Shown: positions 16,535-24,800 of the stretch, piece by piece | Layout of the letters: the number at the start of each line of letters is the position of its first letter | Numbering within the stretch: position 1 is the first letter of the stretch | Origin: Streptosporangium becharense | GTDB lineage: Bacteria > Actinomycetota > Actinomycetes > Streptosporangiales > Streptosporangiaceae | DNA: 64,000 bases | NCBI RefSeq assembly: GCF_014204985.1 | Contig: NZ_JACHMP010000001.1 | Location: 434,001-498,000, forward strand | Direction of reading: 5' to 3' | Translations under genes and position numbers: made by a program | Notes under the pieces: model-generated | Told to the model about the DNA's origin: nothing | The model's input: only the letters and a program-made list of their open reading frames with translations | Databases searched by the model: none

Positions 16535-17428
16535 ATGTCCGTGTCCGGTCACCCGGCCCGCACCGACCGACGATCCGGCGGGTACCCGGCAGCCGGGGTA
16601 CGCGTGGTCGGCTACCGCGAGGACGGCCGGACGATGGCCGGCGGCCTCACGCCCGGCGGCGAGGTGGTCCCGATCGCCGACGTCGAGGCGTTCTGGAACG
16701 ACCCCGAGGCCGCGATGGCCTCCATGCCCGGCTCCGGCGGCACGGCACGGCCGGTCGAGGCCCTGGAGCTGGTGCCTCCGGTCCGGCCGGCGGCCCGCGT
16801 GCTGTGCGTCGGCCTCAACTACCGCGACCACGCCGCCGAGGGGCCGTTCGAGGTGCCGGACCACCCCGCGATCTTCGCCCGCTGGACGGCGTCGCTGAAC
16901 GTGTCCGGCGGCACCGTGGCCGTCCCCCCGGGCGAGCCGGGGCTCGACTGGGAGGGCGAACTGCTCGCCGTGGTCGGCCGCAGGCTGCACCGGGCCGACG
17001 AGGAGACCGCGCTCGCCGGGGTGTTCGGTTACGCGCCGTTCAACGACATCACCGCCCGGCGGGCACAACGCCGGTCGACGCAGTGGACCCTGGGCAAGAA
17101 CGTCGACGGCAGCGGAGTCCTCGGCCCGATCACGCCCGCCGCCGGGGTCGGCGATCCCGCGGCGGGCTGGTCGCTGCGCACCCTCGTCAACGGCGAGGTC
17201 ATGCAGGAGGGCTCGACCGCTGACATGATCTTCTCCGTGGGCGCCGTCCTGTCCGCGATCTCCGCGGTGTTCACGCTCCAGCCCGGCGACCTGCTCGCCA
17301 CCGGCACCCCGAAGGGCGTCGGGTACGCCCGCACCCCGGCGGTCTTCCTGCAGCCCGGCGACCGGGTCGACGTCGAGATCGAGCACCTCGGCACGGCCTG
17401 GGCACGCGTCGTCCCCGGCGAGTCCTGA
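16535..17428 (+). CDS. Fumarylacetoacetate hydrolase family protein
   Basis: A 297-residue enzyme of the FAH/HpcE fold, which cleaves C-C bonds or isomerises or decarboxylates small diketo acids with a divalent metal. Visible signature: VLCVGLNYRDHAAE (about residues 88-101), metal ligands in LDWEGELLAVVG (about 131-142), FNDITARRAQ, the active lysine region LGKNVDG and the closing TGTPKGVG. The ATG follows AAGGGGA. It lies 121 bp after the DUF3500 gene, across a small GC-rich hairpin (about 16488-16505). Co-regulation by the FadR-type protein is inferred. Confidence 0.88.
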   Translation: MSVSGHPARTDRRSGGYPAAGVRVVGYREDGRTMAGGLTPGGEVVPIADVEAFWNDPEAAMASMPGSGGTARPVEALELVPPVRPAARVLCVGLNYRDHAAEGPFEVPDHPAIFARWTASLNVSGGTVAVPPGEPGLDWEGELLAVVGRRLHRADEETALAGVFGYAPFNDITARRAQRRSTQWTLGKNVDGSGVLGPITPAAGVGDPAAGWSLRTLVNGEVMQEGSTADMIFSVGAVLSAISAVFTLQPGDLLATGTPKGVGYARTPAVFLQPGDRVDVEIEHLGTAWARVVPGES

Positions 17429-17593
17429 CCGCGCGAACGCGAACGTCTCTACCTCGACGGGCGGTGCGCGGCCGAGGCGCCGCCTGGCCGCGCGCGAACG
17501 CGGACGTTTCCCCCGGCCGATCAGCCGCCGCACCGGCTCACACCGGCCGGGACCGGGGGCGGCGGGTCGCGGTACGACACGTCCGCCCGGTCG

Positions 17594-18013
17594 TCACCCC
17601 TCCCCGTCCCGGCCGCCGTCCCCGGCGGTTCGCGCCTCCCGGTCCGCCGGGCGACGGTGGGCGTCCTGGATCGAGCGGCCCTCGCGTTCGATCTCCTTGT
17701 TGAGGAAGAAGTTCAACGCCGTACGGATGGCCGCGATCGCCGCCAGCTGCCCGATCTGCTGGAAGGACGGCGCGATGGCCGTGCGCAGCACGTCGCCGGC
17801 CAGTTGGAACTCCAGACCCAGCGCCAGGAAGCGTCCGAGGAGCAGGCGCACGGCGATGAAGTCCTCCGCGCTCCGCCGCACCGCCACCAGCAGGAACCGT
17901 ACGAAGGCCACGCCCGCGCCGAGGACGATGACGATCGCACCTGCGGCCTCGACCAGGCGGACGAAGAAGTCGACGGCCTCACGCAGGGCCGATTCGGAAA
18001 GCAGATCGGGCAT
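17594..18013 (-). CDS. DUF1622 membrane protein
   Basis: A 139-residue inner-membrane protein of the DUF1622 family. A first hydrophobic helix lies at about residues 20-45 (AAGAIVIVLGAGVAFVRFLLVAV) and two further weaker ones around 62-105. The conserved block FIAVRLLLGRFLALGLEFQLAGDVLRTAIAPSF and the closing AIRTALNFFLNKEIE are family marks. A charged tail of about 25 residues follows. Function is unknown. It stands alone, in the same direction as the hydrolase gene upstream. Confidence 0.82.
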   Translation of the reverse strand: MPDLLSESALREAVDFFVRLVEAAGAIVIVLGAGVAFVRFLLVAVRRSAEDFIAVRLLLGRFLALGLEFQLAGDVLRTAIAPSFQQIGQLAAIAAIRTALNFFLNKEIEREGRSIQDAHRRPADREARTAGDGGRDGEG

Positions 18014-18077
18014 GTGCTGGCGCTACCCGTGAACGGGGGACTCACGCCGGGGGCACCGCGGGCACGCGTCCCCGGGA

Positions 18078-19109
18078 TCACTCGCGTCCGTCGTCCGCGG
18101 GCAGTCGCGCGAGGAAGTCACGCTGGGCCTCCAGGTATCCGTCGGCGAAGACGCGGCGTGGGGCCATGACGCCGACGATCGTCCCCCAGACGGCGTCGTC
18201 CTCGACGTCCGTGCGGGCCAGGGAGTGGGCGGCGCCGGGGAACCTGCGCACGGTCAGGGCGTCGCCGAGCAGGTCGCGGTAGGTCCTCTCGGTCTCGTCG
18301 GCGTCGACGTTGCGGTCGTCCTCCCCCAGGAGCAGCAGGGTCGGGACGCCGCGCCGGCCCATGGCGGTGAGGTCGGCGGTGGCGTCGGCGCGGAAGTTGC
18401 GCATGACGAACCCCCATCTGGCCTCGGTCATGGGGTGCGTCTCAAGGGTCGCGGCGCGATACTCCCGCCAGGAGGCACCGCGTTCGAGAAGCTCACGCGT
18501 GCGGTCGGCGGCCGCCACGGCGGCGGCGCGTCCGGCCGCGTCCACACCGTCGTGCTCCAGCTCCGCGAGGAGGTTGTAGCGTCCCTGGCGCAACCAGTTC
18601 ACCGCGGGCGAGGCGGCGATCACGAAGGTGACGTCGTCGCGTCCGGCGGCCACGCCCGGGACCACCCAGCCGCCCTGGCTGGCTCCCCACAGGCCGATGC
18701 GCCGCCGATCGATCCCCGGCCGGCGGGCGGCCCAGTCCACCGCCGCCCCGACCTCGCGAGCACGATCGCCGAGCGACTGGTGGAGCCAGTTCCCCGTGGA
18801 CGCGCCGACGCCGGCCTTGCTCCAGGACAGCGAGGCGTACCCGGCGGCGGCCAGGCTCTCCCAGATCGGCCGGTAGAACCCGGCGGCGGTCGCGTCGACG
18901 GGCCCGTCGCCGTGCACGAAGACCACCAGGCCCGCGGGCCGGGGACCCGGTTCCGGGGGCGTCGCGAGGATCCCGTCCAGCACACCGCCGTCGAAGGGGA
19001 TCGACACGCGCTCCTCACGCAACGCGTAGTCGTTCGCGACGAGCACCCAGCCACCGCCCGTGAGCAGCACCGCCACCACCGCCACGATCACCGTGGCGAA
19101 GCGTCTCAC
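18078..19109 (-). CDS. Alpha/beta hydrolase with N-terminal membrane anchor
   Basis: A 343-residue hydrolase. Residues about 5-25 form a hydrophobic segment (VIVAVVAVLLTGGGWVLVAN), so the enzyme is anchored or exported. The fold shows VVFVHGDGPVD (oxyanion region), nucleophile elbow GASQGG, acid GEDDRNVD and His in FPGAAHSLA, the dienelactone-hydrolase/peptidase S9-like layout. Substrate unknown. GTG at 19109 has an AGG nearby; GTG at 19136 is an in-frame alternative that would abut the divergent promoter. It is divergent from the GNAT-PaaX pair. Confidence 0.78.
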   Translation of the reverse strand: MRRFATVIVAVVAVLLTGGGWVLVANDYALREERVSIPFDGGVLDGILATPPEPGPRPAGLVVFVHGDGPVDATAAGFYRPIWESLAAAGYASLSWSKAGVGASTGNWLHQSLGDRAREVGAAVDWAARRPGIDRRRIGLWGASQGGWVVPGVAAGRDDVTFVIAASPAVNWLRQGRYNLLAELEHDGVDAAGRAAAVAAADRTRELLERGASWREYRAATLETHPMTEARWGFVMRNFRADATADLTAMGRRGVPTLLLLGEDDRNVDADETERTYRDLLGDALTVRRFPGAAHSLARTDVEDDAVWGTIVGVMAPRRVFADGYLEAQRDFLARLPADDGRE

Positions 19110-19120
19110 CCGAGATTTAC

Positions 19121-19165
19121 CTATCGAATTGCTCACGATCGTACGGTAATCGATAGAATCGAGCG
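19121..19165 (+). promoter_or_regulatory. Promoter for a leaderless GNAT-PaaX transcript, with dyad
   Basis: TAGAAT (19154-19159) lies six bases before the GTG at 19166, so transcription would start at the start codon itself. A dyad CTATCGA (19121-19127) and TCGATAG (19150-19156) with a 22-bp spacer overlaps this -10 and could be a repressor site. Confidence 0.55.
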
Positions 19166-19780
19166 GTGAGCACACATGCTGATCCGCAGATCGTCGAAGG
19201 CGTCCCCCCTGAGGGGCGAGAAGAGGTGGCGGCCCTGTACTGGGAGGCGTTCGGCGGCAAACTCGGCCACGCGCTCGGGCCGCGGCGGCACGCGGTGGCG
19301 TTCGTGGCCGCGCGGCTGACCACCGACCGGTTCGTGTGCGCCGTGCGCGACGGCGAGGTCGTCGGAGCGCTGGGATACCAGCTGGCGGGCCGTTCGGCGA
19401 TCGACCTGACGTACGCGGCGCTCGCACGGCACTACTCGTGGTGGAGCGCCCCGTGGCGCCTCTCCCTCCTCCTGCCGCTGCACCGCGCACCCCGCAGGCA
19501 CGAACTGCTGCTCGACGGCGTCGCCGTCAGCCCCGCGGCACGCGGCACCGGCATCGGCACCCTCCTGCTCCGGCGGGCCCTCGACGTCGGCCGGCGCCAC
19601 CGCAAACGGCTGGTGCGCCTGAGCGTCGTCGACACCAACCCTCGCGCACGGGCGCTCTACGAACGCCTCGGATTCGTCGCGCGGAAGACCACGGACGTCG
19701 GCATGCTCGGCGAGCTCTACGGTTTCCGCAGGGTCACGGACATGGAACTCCCCATCGCACCCGCCGAGCCCGCCCGATGA
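19166..19780 (+). CDS. GNAT family N-acetyltransferase
   Basis: A 204-residue acetyl-CoA-dependent acetyltransferase. The core shows LLLDGVAVSPAARGTGIGTLLLRRAL (the pyrophosphate-binding R-x-x-G-x-G/A loop, about residues 112-135) and the C-terminal VVDTNPRARALYERLGF motif (about 153-170). Substrate unknown. GTG at 19166 lies six bases after a good -10 hexamer and has no ribosome site, so the message is probably leaderless. The stop overlaps the PaaX-like gene start by four bases, making a coupled two-gene unit. Confidence 0.85.
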   Translation: MSTHADPQIVEGVPPEGREEVAALYWEAFGGKLGHALGPRRHAVAFVAARLTTDRFVCAVRDGEVVGALGYQLAGRSAIDLTYAALARHYSWWSAPWRLSLLLPLHRAPRRHELLLDGVAVSPAARGTGIGTLLLRRALDVGRRHRKRLVRLSVVDTNPRARALYERLGFVARKTTDVGMLGELYGFRRVTDMELPIAPAEPAR

Positions 19781-20640
19781 CCGCCCCCGCGCCGATCGCG
19801 CCGCGCACGGTGGTCGAGGCGTGCTTCGACTCGGCCGGCGTGGCGGACCTCGGCCACGTCTACGACGTCGCCGCGGCCGTCGGCCTCGACGACCAGCCCG
19901 TCCGCCTCGCCGTCCGCAGGCTCGTCACGGCGGGCCTCGCCGTCCAGGAGGGCCGCGGGCGGCGCGGAACCCTGAGGCTGTCCGCCGAGGCGCTGCGCCG
20001 GGAGCGGAACGACACCCGGTTCGTCGCGTTCGCCTACCGGCAGGACGCCGGACTGGCCCCCTGGGACAGCCGGTGGCGCCTGTACTCGTTCTCGATCCCC
20101 GAGAGCCGGCGTGCCCGGCGCGACTCCCTGCGCGCGGCCCTCGGGCGCCTCGGTGCGGCCGCCGTCGCACCTGCCCTGTACCTCAGCCCCCACGACCTGC
20201 GGGACGCGCTCGCCGCCGAGGGCGTGCACCCCGGAACACTCGACGACCTGATCGTGGCGACGACCGACGACCTGCGCCTCGGCAGAACCCACGATCCACG
20301 CGCCATCGCGGAGAGGTTGTGGCCGTCCCCGCCCGTCGAGGACGCCTACCGCGCACTCGACGCGACCATCAGCGGCACCGCGGAGCGACGGACGCGTGCC
20401 GCCGCCGCCGGAACCGGCGGCGCCGCCCTGCGCACGGCCCTCGCCCTGGAACTGGCCCAGGCGTTCACCCGGGCCCTCGACCTCGACCCCCTCCTGCCCG
20501 CCGAACTGCGGCCGGCGGACTGGTCGCCGCCGGCCACCCGCGACCGGTTCCGCCGCGCCTGGCTCGACCTGGCCGCCGTCTCCCCCGACCTCGCCGTCTT
20601 CCGCGCTTACCGTCTCGACGAACGGGAACCGCCGGTGTGA
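19777..20640 (+). CDS. PaaX-family transcriptional regulator
   Basis: A 287-residue regulator of the PaaX type. The winged helix is N-terminal (about residues 25-75, DQPVRLAVRRLVTAGLAVQEGRGRRGTLRLS). The middle PaaX domain shows WRLYSFSIPESRRARRDSLRAALGRLGAAAVAPALYLSPHD (about 105-150), and the C-terminal helical domain ends WLDLAAVSPDLAVFRAYRL. PaaX repressors often answer to aryl-CoA esters such as phenylacetyl-CoA, but no aromatic pathway genes are nearby. ATG at 19777 overlaps the GNAT stop (ATGA). Confidence 0.82.
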   Translation: MTAPAPIAPRTVVEACFDSAGVADLGHVYDVAAAVGLDDQPVRLAVRRLVTAGLAVQEGRGRRGTLRLSAEALRRERNDTRFVAFAYRQDAGLAPWDSRWRLYSFSIPESRRARRDSLRAALGRLGAAAVAPALYLSPHDLRDALAAEGVHPGTLDDLIVATTDDLRLGRTHDPRAIAERLWPSPPVEDAYRALDATISGTAERRTRAAAAGTGGAALRTALALELAQAFTRALDLDPLLPAELRPADWSPPATRDRFRRAWLDLAAVSPDLAVFRAYRLDEREPPV

Positions 20641-20782
20641 GCGGCCACGGGGAAGCCGCGGCGGTTCCCTGACATGCCGCGTTGATGTCCACCACCGCTT
20701 CCGCCTCCTCCATTCCCTGTCCCGGTGGGTCCTTGTGGATGTCTCCGCCTGCCGGGAGCAGGATGCGGTCCCTCCGCGCCGG

Positions 20783-21514
20783 TCAGGCGTTCGTGCGTGA
20801 CAGGTGGCCGGGGAGGTCGGTCAGCCGTTCGATGCGGAGCACCGTCTCGTCCGCCGTCGGCGACGGCCCGCCGGTGACGAAGTCGATACCGCGGTCCAGC
20901 CAGATGCCGGTGAGCCCGGCGAGGGCGGCCTCGTTCACGTCGCTCTCCAGCATGTCGCCCACGTTGACCGCCCGCGCGGGGTCCGTCCGCATCCACCGGC
21001 AGGCGGCGGCGTAGGCGGCGGGCTTGGCCGCGCCGAGCTCGGTCGGGGTCAGGACGGCTTCGAAGTATTCGAGGAGGCCGAAGCGGGCGAGCTTGGCGCG
21101 CTGCTGCCCTGGGTCCCCGTTGGTGAGGACAGCCAGACGCGGTCCTCGGGGAAGCCGTTTCAGGCTCTCAAGACATGGCTGGACGTCGGGATAGCACTGC
21201 CAGTACTCCTCGAACACGGTGAGGTAGCGCTCGGCGATCCAGGCGTCCAGAAGATCGGGACTTTCCGGAACCGGCTCGCCGAGCATCGGCAGGAAGGAAC
21301 GGAGCCTGCGTCGGTGGTGCTCGGCGAAGGAGCACTGACCGGTCAGGTATTCCCGCATGTGGCGTGCCTCCAGCGTCCACCACAGCGTCACCAGCTCCTC
21401 CGGTGGAGCCGTCGCGTTCGGCGCGGCCCGGACGATCTGACCGATCGTTTCCATGACCGCGCTTCGATGATCGACCAGGGTGCCGTCCAGATCGAAGAAA
21501 ACCACATCCGTCAC
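20783..21514 (-). CDS. HAD-superfamily phosphatase
   Basis: A 243-residue cytosolic HAD hydrolase, probably a phosphatase. Motif I FFDLDGTLVDH (nucleophile Asp about 8) is at the very start, motif II LAVLTNGD, motif III Lys in GAAKPAAYAAAC, motif IV VGDMLESDVNEA. A helical cap lies between motifs I and II. GTG at 21514 is the only start that keeps motif I at the N-terminus; a weak GAGA precedes it. It is divergent from a GNAT gene and converges with the PaaX gene. Confidence 0.88.
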   Translation of the reverse strand: MTDVVFFDLDGTLVDHRSAVMETIGQIVRAAPNATAPPEELVTLWWTLEARHMREYLTGQCSFAEHHRRRLRSFLPMLGEPVPESPDLLDAWIAERYLTVFEEYWQCYPDVQPCLESLKRLPRGPRLAVLTNGDPGQQRAKLARFGLLEYFEAVLTPTELGAAKPAAYAAACRWMRTDPARAVNVGDMLESDVNEAALAGLTGIWLDRGIDFVTGGPSPTADETVLRIERLTDLPGHLSRTNA

Positions 21515-21562
21515 AGCATGATCATCTCGTGATACCTGTCCATGGTTCGATACTTTTGCGCC

Positions 21563-22048
21563 ATGGAGATCAGGGATTTCACCGACGACGACTGGGATCG
21601 GGTGTGGCCGATCGTGCGCGACGTCGTACGGGCCCGGGAGACCTTCACCTACGACCCGGACATGACCTCCACGCAGGCGCGCCGGACGTGGGTGGTCGCG
21701 CCGCCGGGACGCACGGTCGTCGCGGTCGACGGCGACCGGCTCCTCGGCACCGCGCACATGCAGACCAACCGTCCGGGGCCGGGGTCGCACGTGTCCACCG
21801 CGAGTTTCATGGTCGCCGCGGACGCCAGGGGCCGGGGAGTGGGCACCGCGCTGTGCGCTTTCGCCCTGGACTGGGCCCGGGAACGCGGGTACGCGGGGAT
21901 GCAGTTCAACGCCGTGGCCGAGTCCAACACGACGGCGGTACGGCTGTACGAGAAGCTGGGGTTCACCGTCGTCGGCACGGTCCCGGGGGCTTTCGCGCAT
22001 CCCACACTGGGCCGGGTGGGCCTGCACGTCATGTACTGCGCTTTCTGA
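21563..22048 (+). CDS. GNAT family N-acetyltransferase
   Basis: A 161-residue acetyltransferase. The acetyl-CoA loop is SFMVAADARGRGVGTALCAFALDWARERGY (about residues 80-110), followed by NTTAVRLYEKLGF. It resembles the phosphinothricin/L-amino-acid acetyltransferase branch; the substrate is not known. ATG at 21563 is preferred to an ATG at 21542 because MEIRDFTDDDW matches the usual N-terminus. TACTTT lies six bases before this ATG, so a leaderless message is possible. Confidence 0.83.
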   Translation: MEIRDFTDDDWDRVWPIVRDVVRARETFTYDPDMTSTQARRTWVVAPPGRTVVAVDGDRLLGTAHMQTNRPGPGSHVSTASFMVAADARGRGVGTALCAFALDWARERGYAGMQFNAVAESNTTAVRLYEKLGFTVVGTVPGAFAHPTLGRVGLHVMYCAF

Positions 22049-22091
22049 GCGATGCACTACGCGTTCCGGATGAGGTGTGAGGTACGCGGAG

Positions 22092-22119
22092 GGCCCCCTC
22101 GGCGGTCGCCGAGGGGGCC
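22092..22119. terminator. Bidirectional hairpin terminator
   Basis: Perfect 13-bp arms (22092-22104 and 22107-22119; GGCCCCCTCGGCG and its complement) with a 2-bp centre. No T-run follows. It lies between the convergent GNAT gene and the small secreted protein gene. Confidence 0.75.
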
Positions 22120-22202
22120 TGATGTGCGAGGACACCGTGGGGGCCGGTGTCGTGCCGGGCTTGCGGTCTGCCGCTACCCGGCATCGCCCTTGCGGGCCGG
22201 GA

Positions 22203-22511
22203 TCAGCACTCGATGAAGATGCTCTGCCAGCCGACGGGGGTCCGCTGCTCGGCGTTGTTGTTGGAGGGGAGCCGGAAGTGCATCACACCGTGCGCGTTGG
22301 GCTGGTTGTACATGCGTCCGGACTGGCCGTCGCCGTACCACTTGTAGGACCCGTGGTAGGGGATGTTGGACGGCCCGCACGCGTCGATGAGGACGGACCG
22401 GCCGGTGAAGCCGGGGCCCTCGTAGGCGATGTACTGCGAGGCGTAGGCGGCACCGGTGGTGAGCGCGAAGATCCCGGCCGTCAGGGCGGGGACGAGGAAG
22501 ATTCTCTTCAT
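22203..22511 (-). CDS. Small secreted protein, beta/gamma-crystallin or I36 inhibitor-like
   Basis: A 102-residue exported protein. MKRIFLVPALTAGIFALTTGAAYA is a signal peptide (about 24 residues). The mature part of about 78 residues begins SQYIAYEGPGFTGRS, a Greek-key pattern seen in beta/gamma-crystallin-like and peptidase-inhibitor I36 proteins, and holds two cysteines (DACGPS and the C-terminal Cys) able to pair. ATG at 22511 is preferred; GTG at 22517 would add two residues. No neighbour points to a role. Confidence 0.65.
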   Translation of the reverse strand: MKRIFLVPALTAGIFALTTGAAYASQYIAYEGPGFTGRSVLIDACGPSNIPYHGSYKWYGDGQSGRMYNQPNAHGVMHFRLPSNNNAEQRTPVGWQSIFIEC

Positions 22512-22684
22512 GACCACAGAGAGTAAATGAACAGCTACTTACCGTGACGACAGGTTGTGGTTACCCTCCTCCCCCGGTACCGCGTGACGTCCCATCTCCC
22601 CGGCCGGGCGTGGCTGCTTCCGGCTCTGCGGCCCCCGGGCCGCCCGGCGCCGCCGCAGAGCCGTGAGGCCACGCGGCTGCGCGA

Positions 22685-23542
22685 CTACGCGGTCTGGTAG
22701 GCCCGGCGTGCCAGGCGCAGGAACGCCTCGGAGCGGGCGGGCGGATCGTTCCTCCACCAGGCCAGCCACACCGAGACCGGCGGTGCGTCGCGGACGCGCC
22801 GGTAGACGACACCGGGCCGCGGATGCTGCGCGACGGTGGCCTCGGCGGTCATGCCGACCGCCTGCCCGGCCGCGATGAGGGTGAGCCATTCGTCGACGCC
22901 GTGGGTGGCCCGGGTGGCGGCGGGTGCGGCGTCCGCGGGCCACAGGTCCGGGGTGGTCGTCCCCGTCTGGCTGTCGACGGCGACGGTGCGGGCGGCGAAG
23001 TCGGCCAGGCGCACCGACCGGCGCCGGGCCAGCCGATCGTCGGCGGCGACCACGGCGTAGCGGGCCTCCGTTCCGATCAGGGCGGTGGCGAAACGGACGT
23101 CGGCGAGGGACCGACGGACGACCGCCAGCTCGCAGGTGCCCTCGTTGAGCCCGGCGGTCGGCGTGTTGGACTGCACCAGCACCAGGGGCAGCTGAGGGTG
23201 CTCGGCCGCCCACCTGCGTTGCAGGTCCGTGGTGTGCCGGCCGAGCGCCGACCAGGCGTAACCGACGCGCAGCTCACCGCCGGCACCGACGGCGGCCCGC
23301 CGGAACAGCGAGACGTCGGCGATGGCGCGGCGCGCGTGCGCGAGAGCGCGCTCACCGGCCGGGGTGAGCGCGACGTGACGTGACGAGCGGTCCAGCAGGC
23401 GTACCCCGAGCACGTTCTCCAGCGCCGCGACTGAGCGAGACACCGACGCCTGCGAGAGTTTCAGCTCGATCGCGGCATCGGTGAAGGTGCCGTGGTCGAC
23501 GACGGCGACCAGAGCACGCAGATGGCGGAGCTCGGCATCCAT
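22685..23542 (-). CDS. LysR-family transcriptional regulator
   Basis: A 285-residue regulator. The helix-turn-helix lies at residues about 5-62 (LRALVAVVDHGTFTDAAIELKLSQASVSRSVAALENVLGVRLLDR). The rest is the two-lobed periplasmic-binding-like effector domain (ELRVGYAWSALG onward). ATG at 23542 starts the conserved MDAELRHLRALV. It is divergent from an EamA exporter, a common pairing in which the regulator controls the transporter. A T-N11-A motif overlaps its start codon, pointing to autoregulation. Confidence 0.9.
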   Translation of the reverse strand: MDAELRHLRALVAVVDHGTFTDAAIELKLSQASVSRSVAALENVLGVRLLDRSSRHVALTPAGERALAHARRAIADVSLFRRAAVGAGGELRVGYAWSALGRHTTDLQRRWAAEHPQLPLVLVQSNTPTAGLNEGTCELAVVRRSLADVRFATALIGTEARYAVVAADDRLARRRSVRLADFAARTVAVDSQTGTTTPDLWPADAAPAATRATHGVDEWLTLIAAGQAVGMTAEATVAQHPRPGVVYRRVRDAPPVSVWLAWWRNDPPARSEAFLRLARRAYQTA

Positions 23543-23555
23543 ACGCCCATCGTAT
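23541..23555. promoter_or_regulatory. LysR-type T-N11-A box
   Basis: ATAC (23541-23544), 7 bp, GTAT (23552-23555): an inverted repeat with the T-N11-A geometry typical of LysR sites, overlapping the LysR start codon and 57 bp before the EamA gene. Confidence 0.5.
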
Positions 23556-23611
23556 AGATGCCGCACCACTGTCATTTTTCACCGCGTGCCGGGGTCGTGA
23601 GACTGGCGTTC

Positions 23612-24610
23612 ATGAGTGCTCCCTCCTCCCTCCCGACGACCCTCCCGTCGGCCGCCGCCGTCCCGCAGGCCGGCGTGCGGACGGCCTTCTCCCCCGGCGC
23701 CGGGGCGGTCGCCTCCCCAGGCACGGGAGCGGCCTCCTCCCCCGGCGAGAGGACGGCCGCCTCTCCAGAAGGGCGGACGCGCCGCTCCCCGCTGGCCGGG
23801 ATCGCGACGATGATCGCCAGCGGGACCGCGAACCAGGTCGGCGCGGCGGCCGGAGCACACGCCTTCCCCACGATCGGCCCCGCGGGTGTGGTCGCGGTCC
23901 GGCAGTTCGTCGCCGCCGCGGTCCTGTTCCCGATCGCCCGGCCGCCGCTGCGCCGCTTCACCTGGGCCCAGTGGTGGCCCACCCTGCTGCTGGGGACGGT
24001 CTTCGCCGCGATGAACCTGTGCCTGTACGTCGCGATCGAACGCATCGGCCTGGGCCTGGCGGTGACCCTGGAGTTCCTGGGTCCCCTGGCCGTCGCCCTC
24101 GCCGGCTCCCGGGGCAGGCGCGACCTGCTGTGCGCGCTCGGCGCGGGCATCGGGGTGTACGTCCTGGTCCTGCCCGGTCCCTCCAGTGACTACGTCGGCT
24201 TGGGACTGGCGCTGGCCGCCGCCGGATGCTGGGCGTCCTACATCCTGCTCAACCGGCTGGTGGGCACCCGCCTCCCCGGCCTGCAGGCGCCGGCCACCGC
24301 CGCGCTGGTCGCGGCCCTGGCCAATGTTCCCGTCGCCGCGGCGCTCCTCGCACAGGGCCGCTTCACCGGCGCCGCGCTGCTGTACGCGGGCCTGGCCGGT
24401 CTCCTCAGCTCCGTGGTCCCCTACGCCGCCGACCTCGTCGTCCTGCGTCACGTGTCCGCGCGCTTCTTCGGGGTGTTCATGAGCGTCAACCCGGTCCTGG
24501 CCGCCCTCTGCGGCACGCTCCTCCTCGGCCAGGCGCTCGCCCCGAACGAATGGCTTGGCATCGCGGTCATCGTCGTCGTCAATGCCGTCGCCGTCGCCGC
24601 GAAAGAATGA
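23612..24610 (+). CDS. EamA/DMT-family exporter
   Basis: A 332-residue membrane protein with about ten hydrophobic segments in two EamA halves (first half from about residue 70, second from about 190, with LGLALAAAGCWASYILLNRLVG). It resembles RhtA-type amino acid or metabolite exporters. The first 60 residues are unusual: a Ser-Pro-Gly-rich low-complexity lead with four SPG/SPE copies before the first helix. An in-frame later start cannot be excluded, but none has a clear ribosome site. Probably controlled by the divergent LysR protein. Confidence 0.83.
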   Translation: MSAPSSLPTTLPSAAAVPQAGVRTAFSPGAGAVASPGTGAASSPGERTAASPEGRTRRSPLAGIATMIASGTANQVGAAAGAHAFPTIGPAGVVAVRQFVAAAVLFPIARPPLRRFTWAQWWPTLLLGTVFAAMNLCLYVAIERIGLGLAVTLEFLGPLAVALAGSRGRRDLLCALGAGIGVYVLVLPGPSSDYVGLGLALAAAGCWASYILLNRLVGTRLPGLQAPATAALVAALANVPVAAALLAQGRFTGAALLYAGLAGLLSSVVPYAADLVVLRHVSARFFGVFMSVNPVLAALCGTLLLGQALAPNEWLGIAVIVVVNAVAVAAKE

Positions 24611-24689
24611 AGAAGGCTTCCCGGCGTCGCTCGTGTTCCCCCGAACGCCGCCCAGGTTCAAAGTTTGGAAAAAAAGCTTCACTGGAATT

Positions 24690-24729
24690 GCTCGGTGAAT
24701 GCCGATTTCTTCATCGGCATTCACCGAGC
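24690..24729. terminator. Strong bidirectional hairpin terminator
   Basis: Perfect 17-bp arms (24690-24706 and 24713-24729) around TTCTTC. On the minus strand a T-rich run (complement of 24669-24675) follows about 15 bases later. It separates the convergent EamA and small secreted protein genes. Confidence 0.85.
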
Positions 24730-24800
24730 GGAGGGTCCCGGCGGTGTCGGTGGGATGCCCGCCCTTCCCACGGCGTCACCGCCGGGACCCGGGACGGATC

